64,000 nt of DNA from a filamentous cyanobacterium CCP2 (GTDB lineage: Bacteria > Cyanobacteriota > Cyanobacteriia > Elainellales > Elainellaceae). Below are positions 42,701-49,946 of the stretch, one piece after another. The notes below the pieces were generated by a model. It worked only from the letters and a program-made list of their open reading frames with translations. It ran no database searches and was not told the origin of the DNA. Numbering within the stretch: position 1 is the first letter of the stretch; each line of letters opens with the position of its first letter. The DNA lies in the NCBI GenBank assembly GCA_003003615.1, contig PVWD01000003.1, positions 23,930-87,929 on the forward strand, in the 5' to 3' direction. Position numbers and translations under genes: made by a program.

Positions 42701-43721
42701 GAACTTCACACTACGATGGCACTATCGTAGTCAAGATGAAAGCCTGATTGCTTTCTCAAATGAACATTTCTACGACTCAAAGCTGATTACGTTTCCTAAT
42801 CCTACTAAAAATGCGAATCAAGGAGTGCATTTCCACTTCGTCAAGAACGGGATTTACGATCGCGGCAGCAATAAACCTGTTAATCTACGCGAAGCTGAGG
42901 AAGTTGCAAGGCTAGCACTATACCATGCTCAAACCAGCCAACAGTCCTTGGGAATAATCGCCTTTAGCAAAAACCAAGCCGATGTCATTCAGAAGGAACT
43001 TGATCGTCTGAGTGCCAACAATATCGATTTATCCGATTTGCAAGAAGCTTCTGACAAATTCTTCCTGCGCCATCTTGAAAGTTCTCAAGGTGAAGAACGA
43101 GATGTAATCATTCTCAGCTTTTGCTATGGCCGAGATCACGAGGGTGAGATGGGACACAACTTTGGACCGCTTAATAAGTTGGGAGGTGATCGACGGCTTA
43201 ATGTGGCAATCACCCGTGCCAAGCAAAAGTTAATTCTGGTGGCATCAATACATGGAAGTGATTTACAACCGGAAGGTAAGAGTCCAGTCGTAAAACGACT
43301 ACAGGATTATCTAAATTACGTTGAGCGCAACGGTGTTCAAATTGAAGATCAAACTGAGGAGGCTGCCAATTTTCCAGAACCACCTATCAATTCTGGTGTA
43401 GTTGAGGATATTTATATTGCTCTTCAACAGGCAGGGTACCATGTTTGCCCATCAGTTGGGCGTTCTAGATTCCCTATCGATCTCGCGATTCTCAACGACC
43501 AGCAACCAAATGAATTTCTGCTTGGTATTGAGGTGGATAGTAGAACCTATCAAGCGTATAATACAGCACGCGATCGCGATCGTCTGCGCCGGAAAGTGTT
43601 TGAGGAAGATCTCAAATGGCAACTTTACCGAATCTGGGCAAAGGAATGGTTTCACAACAGAGAATCGCAACTTAATCAACTACTTGAGTACTTAAAAAAC
43701 CTGAAAATTCATCGTCAATAA
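39741..43721 (+). CDS. DUF4011-type SF1 helicase with C-terminal Vsr-like/MTES_1575 nuclease domain
   Basis: 1,326 residues, GTG start. The N-terminus (QKWKDKLAGLRRDNPLLKF) matches the opening of DUF4011 proteins. It is followed by an SF1/Upf1-like helicase: Walker A GPPGTGKS (~282-289), a long helical insertion (~330-880), Walker B FDVVIFDEAS (~920), VVGDDQQLPP, LRWHYRSQDESL, SSQGEERDVIILS and LNVAITRAKQKL. The last ~110 residues form a small PD-(D/E)xK nuclease-like fold (FPIDLAIL, GIEVDSRTYQ). The same architecture, DUF4011-helicase-Vsr (named Hhe), has been reported as a single-gene antiphage system. Likely role: recognising and cutting foreign or abnormal DNA. It is complete and free of frameshifts. 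Confidence 0.82.
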   Translation: MGSVSPEIQQKVQKWKDKLAGLRRDNPLLKFSEGKGKNIKLLLPTSQVLQVLVNDVSSFSFGSIKTEPPDPQNVSILKKLRKAATEIQREKGVNSLFVALGTLAWNLKGEPKSVSVSPIFLIPVELQKVKRRDEYTLVALDEDVFLNPVLVQKLNSDYGITLRNIPLSQPLTSDALLERVGQDIAGFPNWKVEAVAHLALFERPKAAMLNDLEQHVEKIAKHPILRGLANDLSAYEPQNYSIPDAKLLDTQHPKSVFQVLDADSSQQVVIEAAKSGLSFITQGPPGTGKSQTIANMITELIAQKKRVLLVAEKAGALEVVAKRLRKCELGDLCLTLHEKETSSKKGFSRSLQATIERLEQYSETRPPESFFETLRNDRHILNRHPAQLHEVWDAIEKSAFDLYSELLKLEREGVPSLQTTVQNIEQWTGTHLSNAKHQLENLERLEPFFRGKKTTLWAKSRRLLRSAQERTELETEIANLRRGIERAGMIASQTHQLLNPPQPRSQQDITALEAAISYVVDRPPVLPQDWHSTTIENLRHLFADLSNKSAAFSRHLQALQKRYNTSDLEKFDISEMLRRVKKNRRNLLRILGDYWNVHKAIFKCRKEKTRLLFWASFLFGYKQLLADLQQATECHNLDKALKSSEYTPFSRFCKGGKFDFVAIETALNWVEGLQNYPLRKDRVADLVSSRDLSIKLDNLRNNLRTAQSLIREGFKFLSNSFPNVEQVMTGSNQPLEQVPFSTVIDFLDDAEHQLEAFGDWTRCKHYITTLREMGAGTFIDRLKASDIEPELWFPALQKAVYRRWLDYIYDHFPDLKDFSAKLHERKIQEFSQCDQQQHLIAKQRLQQLHARQWRAWSQQSVAKEKRLLLNIESRKQRQQKSIREFIKEAGDLVAALKPCWMMSPLAVSEYIDPETPQFDVVIFDEASQIRTEEAVSAIMRAKQVIVVGDDQQLPPTFSFTKFDTDEEDDNAEGEYESLLVECGKFMKNFTLRWHYRSQDESLIAFSNEHFYDSKLITFPNPTKNANQGVHFHFVKNGIYDRGSNKPVNLREAEEVARLALYHAQTSQQSLGIIAFSKNQADVIQKELDRLSANNIDLSDLQEASDKFFLRHLESSQGEERDVIILSFCYGRDHEGEMGHNFGPLNKLGGDRRLNVAITRAKQKLILVASIHGSDLQPEGKSPVVKRLQDYLNYVERNGVQIEDQTEEAANFPEPPINSGVVEDIYIALQQAGYHVCPSVGRSRFPIDLAILNDQQPNEFLLGIEVDSRTYQAYNTARDRDRLRRKVFEEDLKWQLYRIWAKEWFHNRESQLNQLLEYLKNLKIHRQ

Positions 43722-43773
43722 ACTCATATGTTTCTCCAACTTTTACACTCACAAGCCTTTCTGTCAATGCGAT

Positions 43774-45450
43774 ATGGAAGTTGACCAAATTGAAGAACTC
43801 CTCAAAAAAATTCAGCAATTGCAGTCAATAATGATTGCTGTTTCAACTGGAGAAGAACAGATTCAAGAAGTAGAAGAAGCGTATACTGAACTTTATCAGG
43901 AGACTGATTTAGATATCGAGTTACTTCACGAGGAAGGCTTATTTATTTCCAACCCAAACTCCTTTACCTCTTTGTGGGATTGGTACAACTATTGGTCGTC
44001 AAATTTAGGTAATTATGCTTCTCGGCGTAGATATATCTATAATCTCTATGTTGATATAATCAACAGCCTTGAGCGTGCCTTGCAGGATCAATTCGTACAG
44101 AATATAAGTAATTCATCGAATGATATTCTTGAACCTAAACAATTAGAGCACTTACTGAATAACATTCAAGAATTGCAGTCGATTATGGTTAATGTAGCTA
44201 CTGGTTTTACCTCCATACAAGCTGAGGAGGCAAGCTACATTGAGCTTTATCAAGACATTTCATCGTACATTTATAGGCTTCAACAATTAGGCTTACAAGC
44301 TGAACACCCTAACCATTTTAGTTCACTCTGGTATTGGCATGGCCACTGGAAAACTGAATTAGGTAACTATGCTTCACGGCGCCAGTTTGTTGGAGAACTC
44401 TATAACAGTTTTGTTACGCCCATTCAGAAAGCCCTCCGTAAGCATCAGCGTATGTCAACTTCTATCGAGCAATTCGCCGAGGACTTGCGGAGTCGGTTTA
44501 ACAAGCAAATTTCAGAGCAGCCTCAAGTACCGTCAACTGCAAGCATCGAATCTATTGAACAAAATAAGAATACTAAAACTGATGGCTTACTAGCAGGAAG
44601 CAGGCAAGTTGTAGAACCGGACTATACGAGACATGTAGCTGCTGCCATACCGACAAAACCGATAATTGATTTCGCAATTGTCACAGCGATTAAAACTGAA
44701 CGACTAGCTGTTCTGAATGCCTTTGAGATTGATGTAAAGCAAGATCGCGAACGTAAAGATTCTCGTACATATTGGCGCAAACGTTTGCTCCTTCAAGATG
44801 GAAAGTTTTATGAAATTGTTGTAGCTCAGTCATTAGATATGGCAAACGTAAATGCGGCCATTCTTGCTAATGACATGTTACATCACTGGAAACCTGCGGC
44901 TGTCCTAATGGTTGGCATTGCGGCAGCTGCTAAACCAGAACCCAAACAACGCATCGGAAATTTAGTTGTTGGTAAGGAGGTTTATTATTACGGAACCAGT
45001 AAAGTAACTGTGAATGGTGAACTGCCTGAGCCTAAATACGTTCCAGTAGATCCAACTCTCTTAGATCGAGTTCAAGCATTACCTAGTTCTGACTTTTCAA
45101 TCCTTGTCGATCACCCTGATAGTAATGGTATTCGCCCTGAAATTGAAATAGGAGTGATTGCTTCGGGTGACAAGGTAATTGCAGATGCGGCTGAACGAGA
45201 TGCGATCGCTTCTGCTAATCGAAAAATCATGGCTATTGAAATGGAAGGTTACGGCGTGATTGAGGCTGCAAGGCAAAGTTTTGATCAGGTTCGCTGTTTA
45301 GTGATTCGTGCTCTGTGTGATTATGCTGACTCAAATAAAAATGACCAGTGGCATGCTTATGCTGCCTCTGTCGCAGCTGGGTTCACAAAATACTTCTTGC
45401 TTGACGAACCCTTAATTCCTAGAAACCCACCGAGCAATGGTATAAAGTAG
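43774..45450 (+). CDS. Nucleoside-phosphorylase-fold protein with duplicated N-terminal effector-associated-like domain
   Basis: 558 residues. Residues ~4-100 and ~122-226 are two copies of one helical domain. Shared features are IQxLQSIM, VxTG, YxELYQ, a FxSLWxWxxxWxxxLGNYASRR core and a closing VxxLYxxF/I. This kind of short domain precedes varied effectors in cyanobacterial conflict proteins and is thought to recruit them to STAND or TPR partners. Residues ~305-545 are a phosphorylase/nucleosidase fold: DFAIVTAIKTER, LMVGIAAAAKPEPKQRIGNLVVG (~378), IEMEGYGVIEAA (~488), VIRALCDYAD (~510). It likely degrades a nucleotide or nucleoside on activation. It follows the helicase gene by 52 bases, so they may be co-transcribed. 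Confidence 0.78.
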   Translation: MEVDQIEELLKKIQQLQSIMIAVSTGEEQIQEVEEAYTELYQETDLDIELLHEEGLFISNPNSFTSLWDWYNYWSSNLGNYASRRRYIYNLYVDIINSLERALQDQFVQNISNSSNDILEPKQLEHLLNNIQELQSIMVNVATGFTSIQAEEASYIELYQDISSYIYRLQQLGLQAEHPNHFSSLWYWHGHWKTELGNYASRRQFVGELYNSFVTPIQKALRKHQRMSTSIEQFAEDLRSRFNKQISEQPQVPSTASIESIEQNKNTKTDGLLAGSRQVVEPDYTRHVAAAIPTKPIIDFAIVTAIKTERLAVLNAFEIDVKQDRERKDSRTYWRKRLLLQDGKFYEIVVAQSLDMANVNAAILANDMLHHWKPAAVLMVGIAAAAKPEPKQRIGNLVVGKEVYYYGTSKVTVNGELPEPKYVPVDPTLLDRVQALPSSDFSILVDHPDSNGIRPEIEIGVIASGDKVIADAAERDAIASANRKIMAIEMEGYGVIEAARQSFDQVRCLVIRALCDYADSNKNDQWHAYAASVAAGFTKYFLLDEPLIPRNPPSNGIK

Positions 45451-45513
45451 CTGCGGTCGCTTCAGATTCACCGTCTTTCTTAAACTCCCACGTTATATTC
45501 TGGATCAGTTTAA

Positions 45514-46074
45514 ACTCCTACAAACTTATTGAGAAAGTATGCCGAAGGCTATCTCAAGCAAGAGCCTCCAGATTTAGCAGGTTGGGCAAAATTCATCCGA
45601 TCGCAACTGGGTGTAGAGCCTCATCCAGCCGTATGGGTCGATATCCTGACACGGATGCCACCACTGCTGAATGGCGATCGCATCGAGGCAACCCAACTCT
45701 TTGATCAGGTGATTCGTAACTGCCCAGAAATTCTGCAATATGCTTGGGCACTGTACTTCATCTCCCGTACGATCGGTTGGTTTGAACCCAAGGAAACCGT
45801 GCAGGGCTGGCTGGAGATGCTCAAATCTAACCCCTCCAATTTCTCTCAGCAGGCATACGGAGAATTGTTACTAATTCAGTACCTCCAATACCAGGATGAA
45901 TGGTCAGTTGAGCAAATTCATCATCATCTCGCCATTCAGGATAACGAAGCACTCCTATGTGGACTGGCCCATGCAGCCAGCCATCTGTGGGTTCAGAGAA
46001 GATGTCGGACGATCGCAGCAGAAATTCTTTACACCCTTGCTTCCTCCTCTAATATCAATTCAGTTTTTAAGTAA
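45514..46074 (+). pseudogene. Left half of a STAND-like gene, truncated at the 5' end and split by an IS
   Basis: The open frame follows a stop at 45511-45513 and has no convincing start; a TTG at 45529 is the first possible one. The ~180 residues are helical and repeat-like (PAVWVDILTRMPPLLNGDR, EILQYAWALYFISRTIGWF, YGELLLIQYLQYQDEWS), similar to C-terminal regions of cyanobacterial STAND/NACHT proteins as I remember them. The frame ends at an artificial stop just before an IS630-family transposase gene. The same helical style resumes in frame after the element at ~47202, so this is one interrupted, decayed gene. Confidence 0.6.
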
Positions 46075-47201
46075 AACAGATAGAGTGAAAGATATCGCAT
46101 TAGGCAGGACTCAATCATGAGCGGTGTCCCTCATATCGAGATTCACGAAAGCGCAGAGGAACTCAAAGACTTAATGCATCAGCAACGCCAAGCTGATGAC
46201 CGAGAGCGCATCCAAGCCCTATATTTGCTCAAAAGCGGACAATGCCAGCAGGTGCAGCAGGTGGCAAAGGTCATCGGACGGCATCGCAGCACTGTCCATC
46301 GCTGGTTGGACTTTTATCGCACTGGCGGGGTCAACCGCTTGCTTGACCCTGGTGCTCCCCGTGGACGCAAAGCAGCCATTCCAGAGTGGGCACAAGCCAA
46401 ACTCAAGCAACGACTGAGCCAACCCCGTGGCTTTGGCAGCTATGGTGAGATTCAACAGTGGTTAGCCCGTGAGTGTGGCATTGTTGTGGCTTATCACGTG
46501 GTGCATGAATTTGTCCGCTATCGCTTAGGAGCCAAACTCAAAGTGCCTCGTCCTTGTGCTCAACGCCAAGATGACGAAGAGGTGGAGCAGTTTGTCTTGG
46601 GGTTGGGGGAACACCTTCAACACCTGATGAGCCATTTTCCGAACACGATGCCGTGGCGCTACTGGTGTGAGGATGAAAGTCGCTTTGGACTCAAAACCAT
46701 TGAACGTCGTCGCATCACTGCCCCAAGCATCCAGCCGATTGGCATCCATCAGTGGGTGTTTGAAACCTTCTGGCTGTATGGAGCGGTTGAACCCAAAACC
46801 GGAGAGTCGTTTTTCTGGGAGTTCTCCCACCTCGATTCGCGCTGCTTTGAGCGATACCTGGAGTATCTGAGTCAGGCTTATCCCAACCAGATGCATCTAA
46901 TGCAAGTAGATCGCTCTGGAGCCCATACAGCCGTTGAGCTTCACGTTCCAGACAACATTATTCTGCTGTTTCAACCCCCTTATGCCCCGCAACTCAATCC
47001 CATTGAGCGGTTCTGGCGATGGCTCAAAGACCGATTGGCATGGCAGGTATGGTTCAATCGAGCGGAATTGGTACGGGAGTTGGAATTTTACCTGCGTCAG
47101 TTGAGCCGTTCCATCGTTGCTTCTTTGACGGGTTGGGATTTCATCCTTGATGCGCTATCTGTCGCAGGTATTTAGCAAATTGATATAAAACCTCTGTCTA
47201 C
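46075..47201 (+). mobile_element. IS630-family insertion sequence
   Basis: A transposase gene bounded by imperfect terminal inverted repeats: AGATAGAG...GATATC near 46078-46096 and its counterpart CTCTGTCTA near 47192-47200, preceded by GATAT at 47182. Flanking sequence on both sides reads as one interrupted gene. The exact ends and a TA duplication could not be fixed, because the left junction looks altered. Confidence 0.7.
46117..47175 (+). CDS. IS630-family DDE transposase
   Basis: 352 residues, apparently intact. The N-terminal third contains a helix-turn-helix DNA-binding region (QQVAKVIGRHRSTVHRWLDFYR). The catalytic domain shows the DDE residues: WCEDESRFGL (first Asp), MQVDRSGAHTA (second Asp) and the family motif PYAPQLNPIERFW (Glu). 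It cuts and pastes the element, usually into TA dinucleotides. Members with single uninterrupted frames like this one are common in cyanobacteria. Confidence 0.9.
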   Translation: MSGVPHIEIHESAEELKDLMHQQRQADDRERIQALYLLKSGQCQQVQQVAKVIGRHRSTVHRWLDFYRTGGVNRLLDPGAPRGRKAAIPEWAQAKLKQRLSQPRGFGSYGEIQQWLARECGIVVAYHVVHEFVRYRLGAKLKVPRPCAQRQDDEEVEQFVLGLGEHLQHLMSHFPNTMPWRYWCEDESRFGLKTIERRRITAPSIQPIGIHQWVFETFWLYGAVEPKTGESFFWEFSHLDSRCFERYLEYLSQAYPNQMHLMQVDRSGAHTAVELHVPDNIILLFQPPYAPQLNPIERFWRWLKDRLAWQVWFNRAELVRELEFYLRQLSRSIVASLTGWDFILDALSVAGI

Positions 47202-47660
47202 CATGCTGTCGCAAGTGTATTTCGGTGGAGCCGAGACCAGTTCAGGCTAGATCCAGGAATGCAAAAGATCATTCAAGCAGTGTGTCAGAACCGCAGCATA
47301 TTCCTGGAAGCCGCTAACGATTTGATCGAGATTATCGAAGCCGAGAAACTGACAGACCACAACCCTGAAGTCGTCGTTGAGATTTGCAGGAGCCTGGTAG
47401 GAACAGGGACAGAACTCACCAATCCAGTCCGTCCGACTATCCTGATTGCAGAGAGCTTAACCACGATCGCCATCCAGATCCATCGCCAACCTTTCTATCG
47501 TGAGACTGGTCTACAAATCTTCGAACAACTACTGGCTCTTAATTTAAGAGAAACCCGGTCTGCGCTAGAAACCCTCGATCGAAGGCCAAACCGATCAGGT
47601 TCATTTGTCGCTCCCCGAAGAAGACTGCGTAGTCGTCGCGATCGCCGTCCCCAAAATTGA
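47202..47660 (+). pseudogene. Right half of the STAND-like gene after the IS
   Basis: Reading from CAT at 47202 gives HAVASVFRWSRDQFRLDPGMQKIIQAV in the same helical style as the left half. It continues through LIEIIEAEKL, IAESLTTIAIQIHRQPFYRE and LLALNLRETRSALETLDR to a stop at 47658-47660. The ATG at 47259 would give a 133-residue product but is probably an internal methionine. The last ~25 residues are Arg-rich and may be out of frame, since a better-looking sequence continues in another frame from ~47581. Confidence 0.55.
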
Positions 47661-47778
47661 AGCAACTGCGAGCTGTAACAGCACGATCAATTGGTCAAGC
47701 TCACCCTTGTCAGTGCTTCCCCTGCCGCTGCATCTTCAGGTATGGCTGGATGCCCCAGAACCAAGGAGCGATCGGTGA
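47581..47778 (+). pseudogene. Out-of-frame remnant following the STAND-like pseudogene
   Basis: In a frame different from the upstream pseudogene, 47581-47778 encodes a protein-like sequence: EGQTDQVHLSLPEEDCVVV, then AIAVPKIEATASC, and ending APEPRSDR-stop. There is no start codon or ribosome binding site, so it looks like the tail of a lost gene, or the true end of the STAND-like gene after a frameshift near 47580. Confidence 0.35.
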
Positions 47779-47879
47779 TAGCACAACAGTCACCTGACTG
47801 CGCTTGTCGAAATCGGTCAGGCTCCTAATTTTACCCAACACGGTAGCTCGACTACTTGGAAAAAGAAATGGCTCTGGCT

Positions 47880-48155
47880 CTACGATTCTGGCTCTGACTC
47901 CAAATCAGATTCTGAAGATAGCACATGGAGCACCCGTAGTTGACCTCTGCCAATCAACTCAATTAACTCAGAGATTCCCCGGCAATCTAGCACTTTCGCC
48001 ACTGACATTGTTCCTTCCCAGCCAGAATCCGTCACTGTTAAAGTCCGACGCTTCTTTTCCTCCTCAAAAGCAGGAGGTCTTCCCTCATGTCTCAAGTTCT
48101 CCAGAGACCTGGGGTTTATTTTTGTTTTTCTGAGCTTGCTTTCTTTTTTAGTCAT
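47880..48155 (-). CDS. Small basic element protein
   Basis: A ~91-residue protein from ATG 48155 (the frame extends to 48176). The N-terminus is Lys/Arg-rich (TKKESKLRKTKINPRSLENLRHEGRPPAF), followed by a compact region RTLTVTDSGWEGTMSVAKVLDCRGISELIELIGRGQLRV. It resembles small accessory proteins common on cyanobacterial plasmids and islands, possibly DNA-binding, with a helix-turn-helix-like segment AKVLDCRGISELIELIGRG. No clear Shine-Dalgarno. It is the only convincing gene between the pseudogene and 48523. Confidence 0.55.
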   Translation of the reverse strand: MTKKESKLRKTKINPRSLENLRHEGRPPAFEEEKKRRTLTVTDSGWEGTMSVAKVLDCRGISELIELIGRGQLRVLHVLSSESDLESEPES

Positions 48156-48253
48156 GAGACTGGTTCCCCATCGCACTCCCCCTTTGCTGAATATTACAAC
48201 GCTTTAAGCTTAACCAGTATTGTGAAGAAATTTCTACAAAACTGCGTACATTA

Positions 48254-48282
48254 TTGAAAATATCTGCTTAACCACGTATAAT
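48254..48282 (+). promoter_or_regulatory. Strong sigma-70-type promoter
   Basis: TTGAAA (48254-48259) and a consensus TATAAT (48277-48282) are separated by exactly 17 bases. Transcription would begin near 48289 and run toward the gene at 48523, giving a leader of about 235 bases. Confidence 0.65.
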
Positions 48283-48288
48283 ATAGAT

Positions 48289-48522
48289 ATAAATGAATCA
48301 CGTTGCTGTTGGCATGACAACAGGGAACCTGCTGTCACCGTAGAACTGGAATCCGGAGCAAGCCGCCCACTTGGGAGAGCCGCTATCAGGTCAATAGGAA
48401 CTCCGCCAGCCGTCACGAGGAATGTCAATAGTTTGAATTTGTCCTAAAAACGCAAATGCCCTGGACGAGCTTCCAACTTCCCCAGGGCAGTTTGCCTGTT
48501 CACAACAACACAGGAGGTTGTT
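48289..48522 (+). ncRNA. Structured leader or small RNA upstream of the gene at 48523
   Basis: The transcript predicted from the promoter contains a ten-position hairpin at 48315-48337 (TGACAACAGG-GAA-CCTGCTGTCA, one mismatch), a perfect 8-bp stem at 48457-48489 (TGCCCTGG/CCAGGGCA), and a short stem covering the ribosome binding site. It could be a regulated leader, or a separate small RNA plus leader. No known RNA family was recognised. Confidence 0.4.
48504..48522 (+). promoter_or_regulatory. Hairpin enclosing the ribosome binding site
   Basis: AACAAC (48504-48509) and GTTGTT (48517-48522) pair perfectly around ACAGGAG, placing the AGGAGG Shine-Dalgarno (48512-48517) in the loop and stem edge directly before ATG 48523. 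It could gate translation. Confidence 0.5.
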
Positions 48523-48804
48523 ATGACACCGTTTGAACTTGATTGTATCAGAGCCGAATCGGAAGCGAAGACCGATGCAGTCTGCCAGGATCTCTACCTG
48601 GATGGTTTAACTGATGGGGCATTGGGAGCGAAACCCCAACGTAATGAGGAACCCTACGTTCTAGGGTATGCCGAGGGTATCCGCCGTACTAGAGATCAGG
48701 GAATCGGTGAGATCCACTGGAGCAGTCCCTACCAGAAGTTTGCCTTTGGCTTTGTCGATGGCATTGGTAACGGCACCGATGGCGAGAACAATTACGAGTT
48801 TTAG
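48523..48804 (+). CDS. Small acidic element protein of unknown function
   Basis: A 93-residue protein (pattern LYLDGLTDGALGAKPQRNEEPYVLGYAEGIRR / YQKFAFGFVDGIGNGTDGENN) with two copies of a 'GxxDG' / 'GYAEG' style motif and no membrane segment. It has a consensus AGGAGG within a small hairpin. It lies 85 bases before the gene at 48890 and is probably co-transcribed with it. Family not recognised. Confidence 0.65.
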   Translation: MTPFELDCIRAESEAKTDAVCQDLYLDGLTDGALGAKPQRNEEPYVLGYAEGIRRTRDQGIGEIHWSSPYQKFAFGFVDGIGNGTDGENNYEF

Positions 48805-48889
48805 AACCTGAATATTCGATTGCAATGGGGTGGAGGGCAACACCTCAGCCCCTTTCTTTGACCTCACTCCATCTACAAGGACACTCACT

Positions 48890-49810
48890 ATGGCAACGAC
48901 CACACTGCACAACAACGCTCAACAGAATGGACATCAGCGCACCACAACACCCATTCAACCGCCCACCACTGCTCCTTTGTCCCAACGCGATGAGTTTGAT
49001 TCAGAAGCTTTTGAAGCACAACGAGAATCCCTGCCCTATCTGCAACTGTTGAATGCTCAAGACCCTGACCAAGCTGGATTCTTCATCACAACTGAAAACA
49101 TGGAGTCGGTGAATTTCACTCCTAATGAGGAGTGGACACCCCACACCACCACGTTTCAAAACGGTGCAACCGTTGAGGGCTACCGCTCTTTAGTTGCGCG
49201 GTTTCTGATCCTGCACAAGTCCAAGCTGATGATGTTCGATCGCGACAGTGGCGAGTTCATCGGGGTTTACCGCAAGTCTCAATACGATTGCAGCACGATG
49301 ATTCTCAAGACTCGCTACTTGGTGTATCTCATCAGCAAAGATAAACGCTTGCTGCACGAAACTCCATTGCTGCTCACGGCAAAAGGTGCGTTCTGCGGCA
49401 GCTTTGGGGAAACGGTGGAGCAATTTCGCAACGACATGAGCAAAGCCTATACTGCTGCAACGGGAGCCAAGAAGCCGAGGGGCGATCGGTTTATGGCGCT
49501 GAGTATTCTTGCTGTTCGAGTTCAGCCAGAACTGAAGGGGCAGACCAAGAAATCCTGGGTCTGTTCTGTGGCTGACTATGGAGTTCCAACCGTTGAGAAT
49601 TGGAAGTCCTTCTTCATCGGCTACAGACCCGAACTCAAGGAGCGGATTCTAACCCAGTTCGATGAATGGGCAGACTTTGGCAACCCAGAGCGAGAATTTG
49701 AAGCACAAGCCCAGCGGCAACCTTCCCCTCACTCTACCCAAGCGGAGACCAATCAGGAGCATGAAGAGAACTTTGACGACTTTGACTACGGCTATCCAGA
49801 GGAGATTTAG
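48890..49810 (+). CDS. DUF5895-like element protein
   Basis: ATG 48890 is chosen (AAGGA upstream, MATTTLHNN) over the longer frame from 48830. The ~306-residue protein has a Gln/Thr-rich N-terminus and a conserved-looking core: LPYLQLLNAQDPDQAGFFIT, VARFLILHKSKLMMFDRDSGE, CSTMILKTRYLVYLISKDK and YGVPTVENWKSFFIGYRPELKERI. It ends in an acidic tail. I associate it with DUF5895, a family frequent on cyanobacterial plasmids whose role is unknown; a DNA-binding or replication accessory function is possible. A terminator-like hairpin follows 20 bases after the stop. Confidence 0.7.
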   Translation: MATTTLHNNAQQNGHQRTTTPIQPPTTAPLSQRDEFDSEAFEAQRESLPYLQLLNAQDPDQAGFFITTENMESVNFTPNEEWTPHTTTFQNGATVEGYRSLVARFLILHKSKLMMFDRDSGEFIGVYRKSQYDCSTMILKTRYLVYLISKDKRLLHETPLLLTAKGAFCGSFGETVEQFRNDMSKAYTAATGAKKPRGDRFMALSILAVRVQPELKGQTKKSWVCSVADYGVPTVENWKSFFIGYRPELKERILTQFDEWADFGNPEREFEAQAQRQPSPHSTQAETNQEHEENFDDFDYGYPEEI

Positions 49811-49830
49811 CGTTTAGCAGCCGTAGTCTA

Positions 49831-49862
49831 TCCCCAGGCTCTCCCGCTTGGGGGTTTCTTGT
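49831..49862 (+). terminator. Rho-independent-like terminator
   Basis: CCCCAGG-7-CTTGGGGG followed by TTTCTTGTT, 20 bases after the stop of the DUF5895-like gene. The GC-rich stem and T-rich tail suit intrinsic termination. Confidence 0.6.
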
Positions 49863-49946
49863 TCCAAGCAGCTTCAACTAGCGAGTTCAACTACCGCAAA
49901 CGGCTCTACCGCAATGAAATCTGTTTTCTCTTGAGAGGTTTGAGCT

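Noticed and set aside
47804..48133. 109-residue plus-strand ORF after the pseudogene
   Set aside because: Ser/Pro/Leu-rich composition without start signals; the minus-strand gene at 47880-48155 explains the region better.
48234..48428. 64-residue minus-strand ORF
   Set aside because: It runs antisense through the predicted promoter and structured leader and has no ribosome site.
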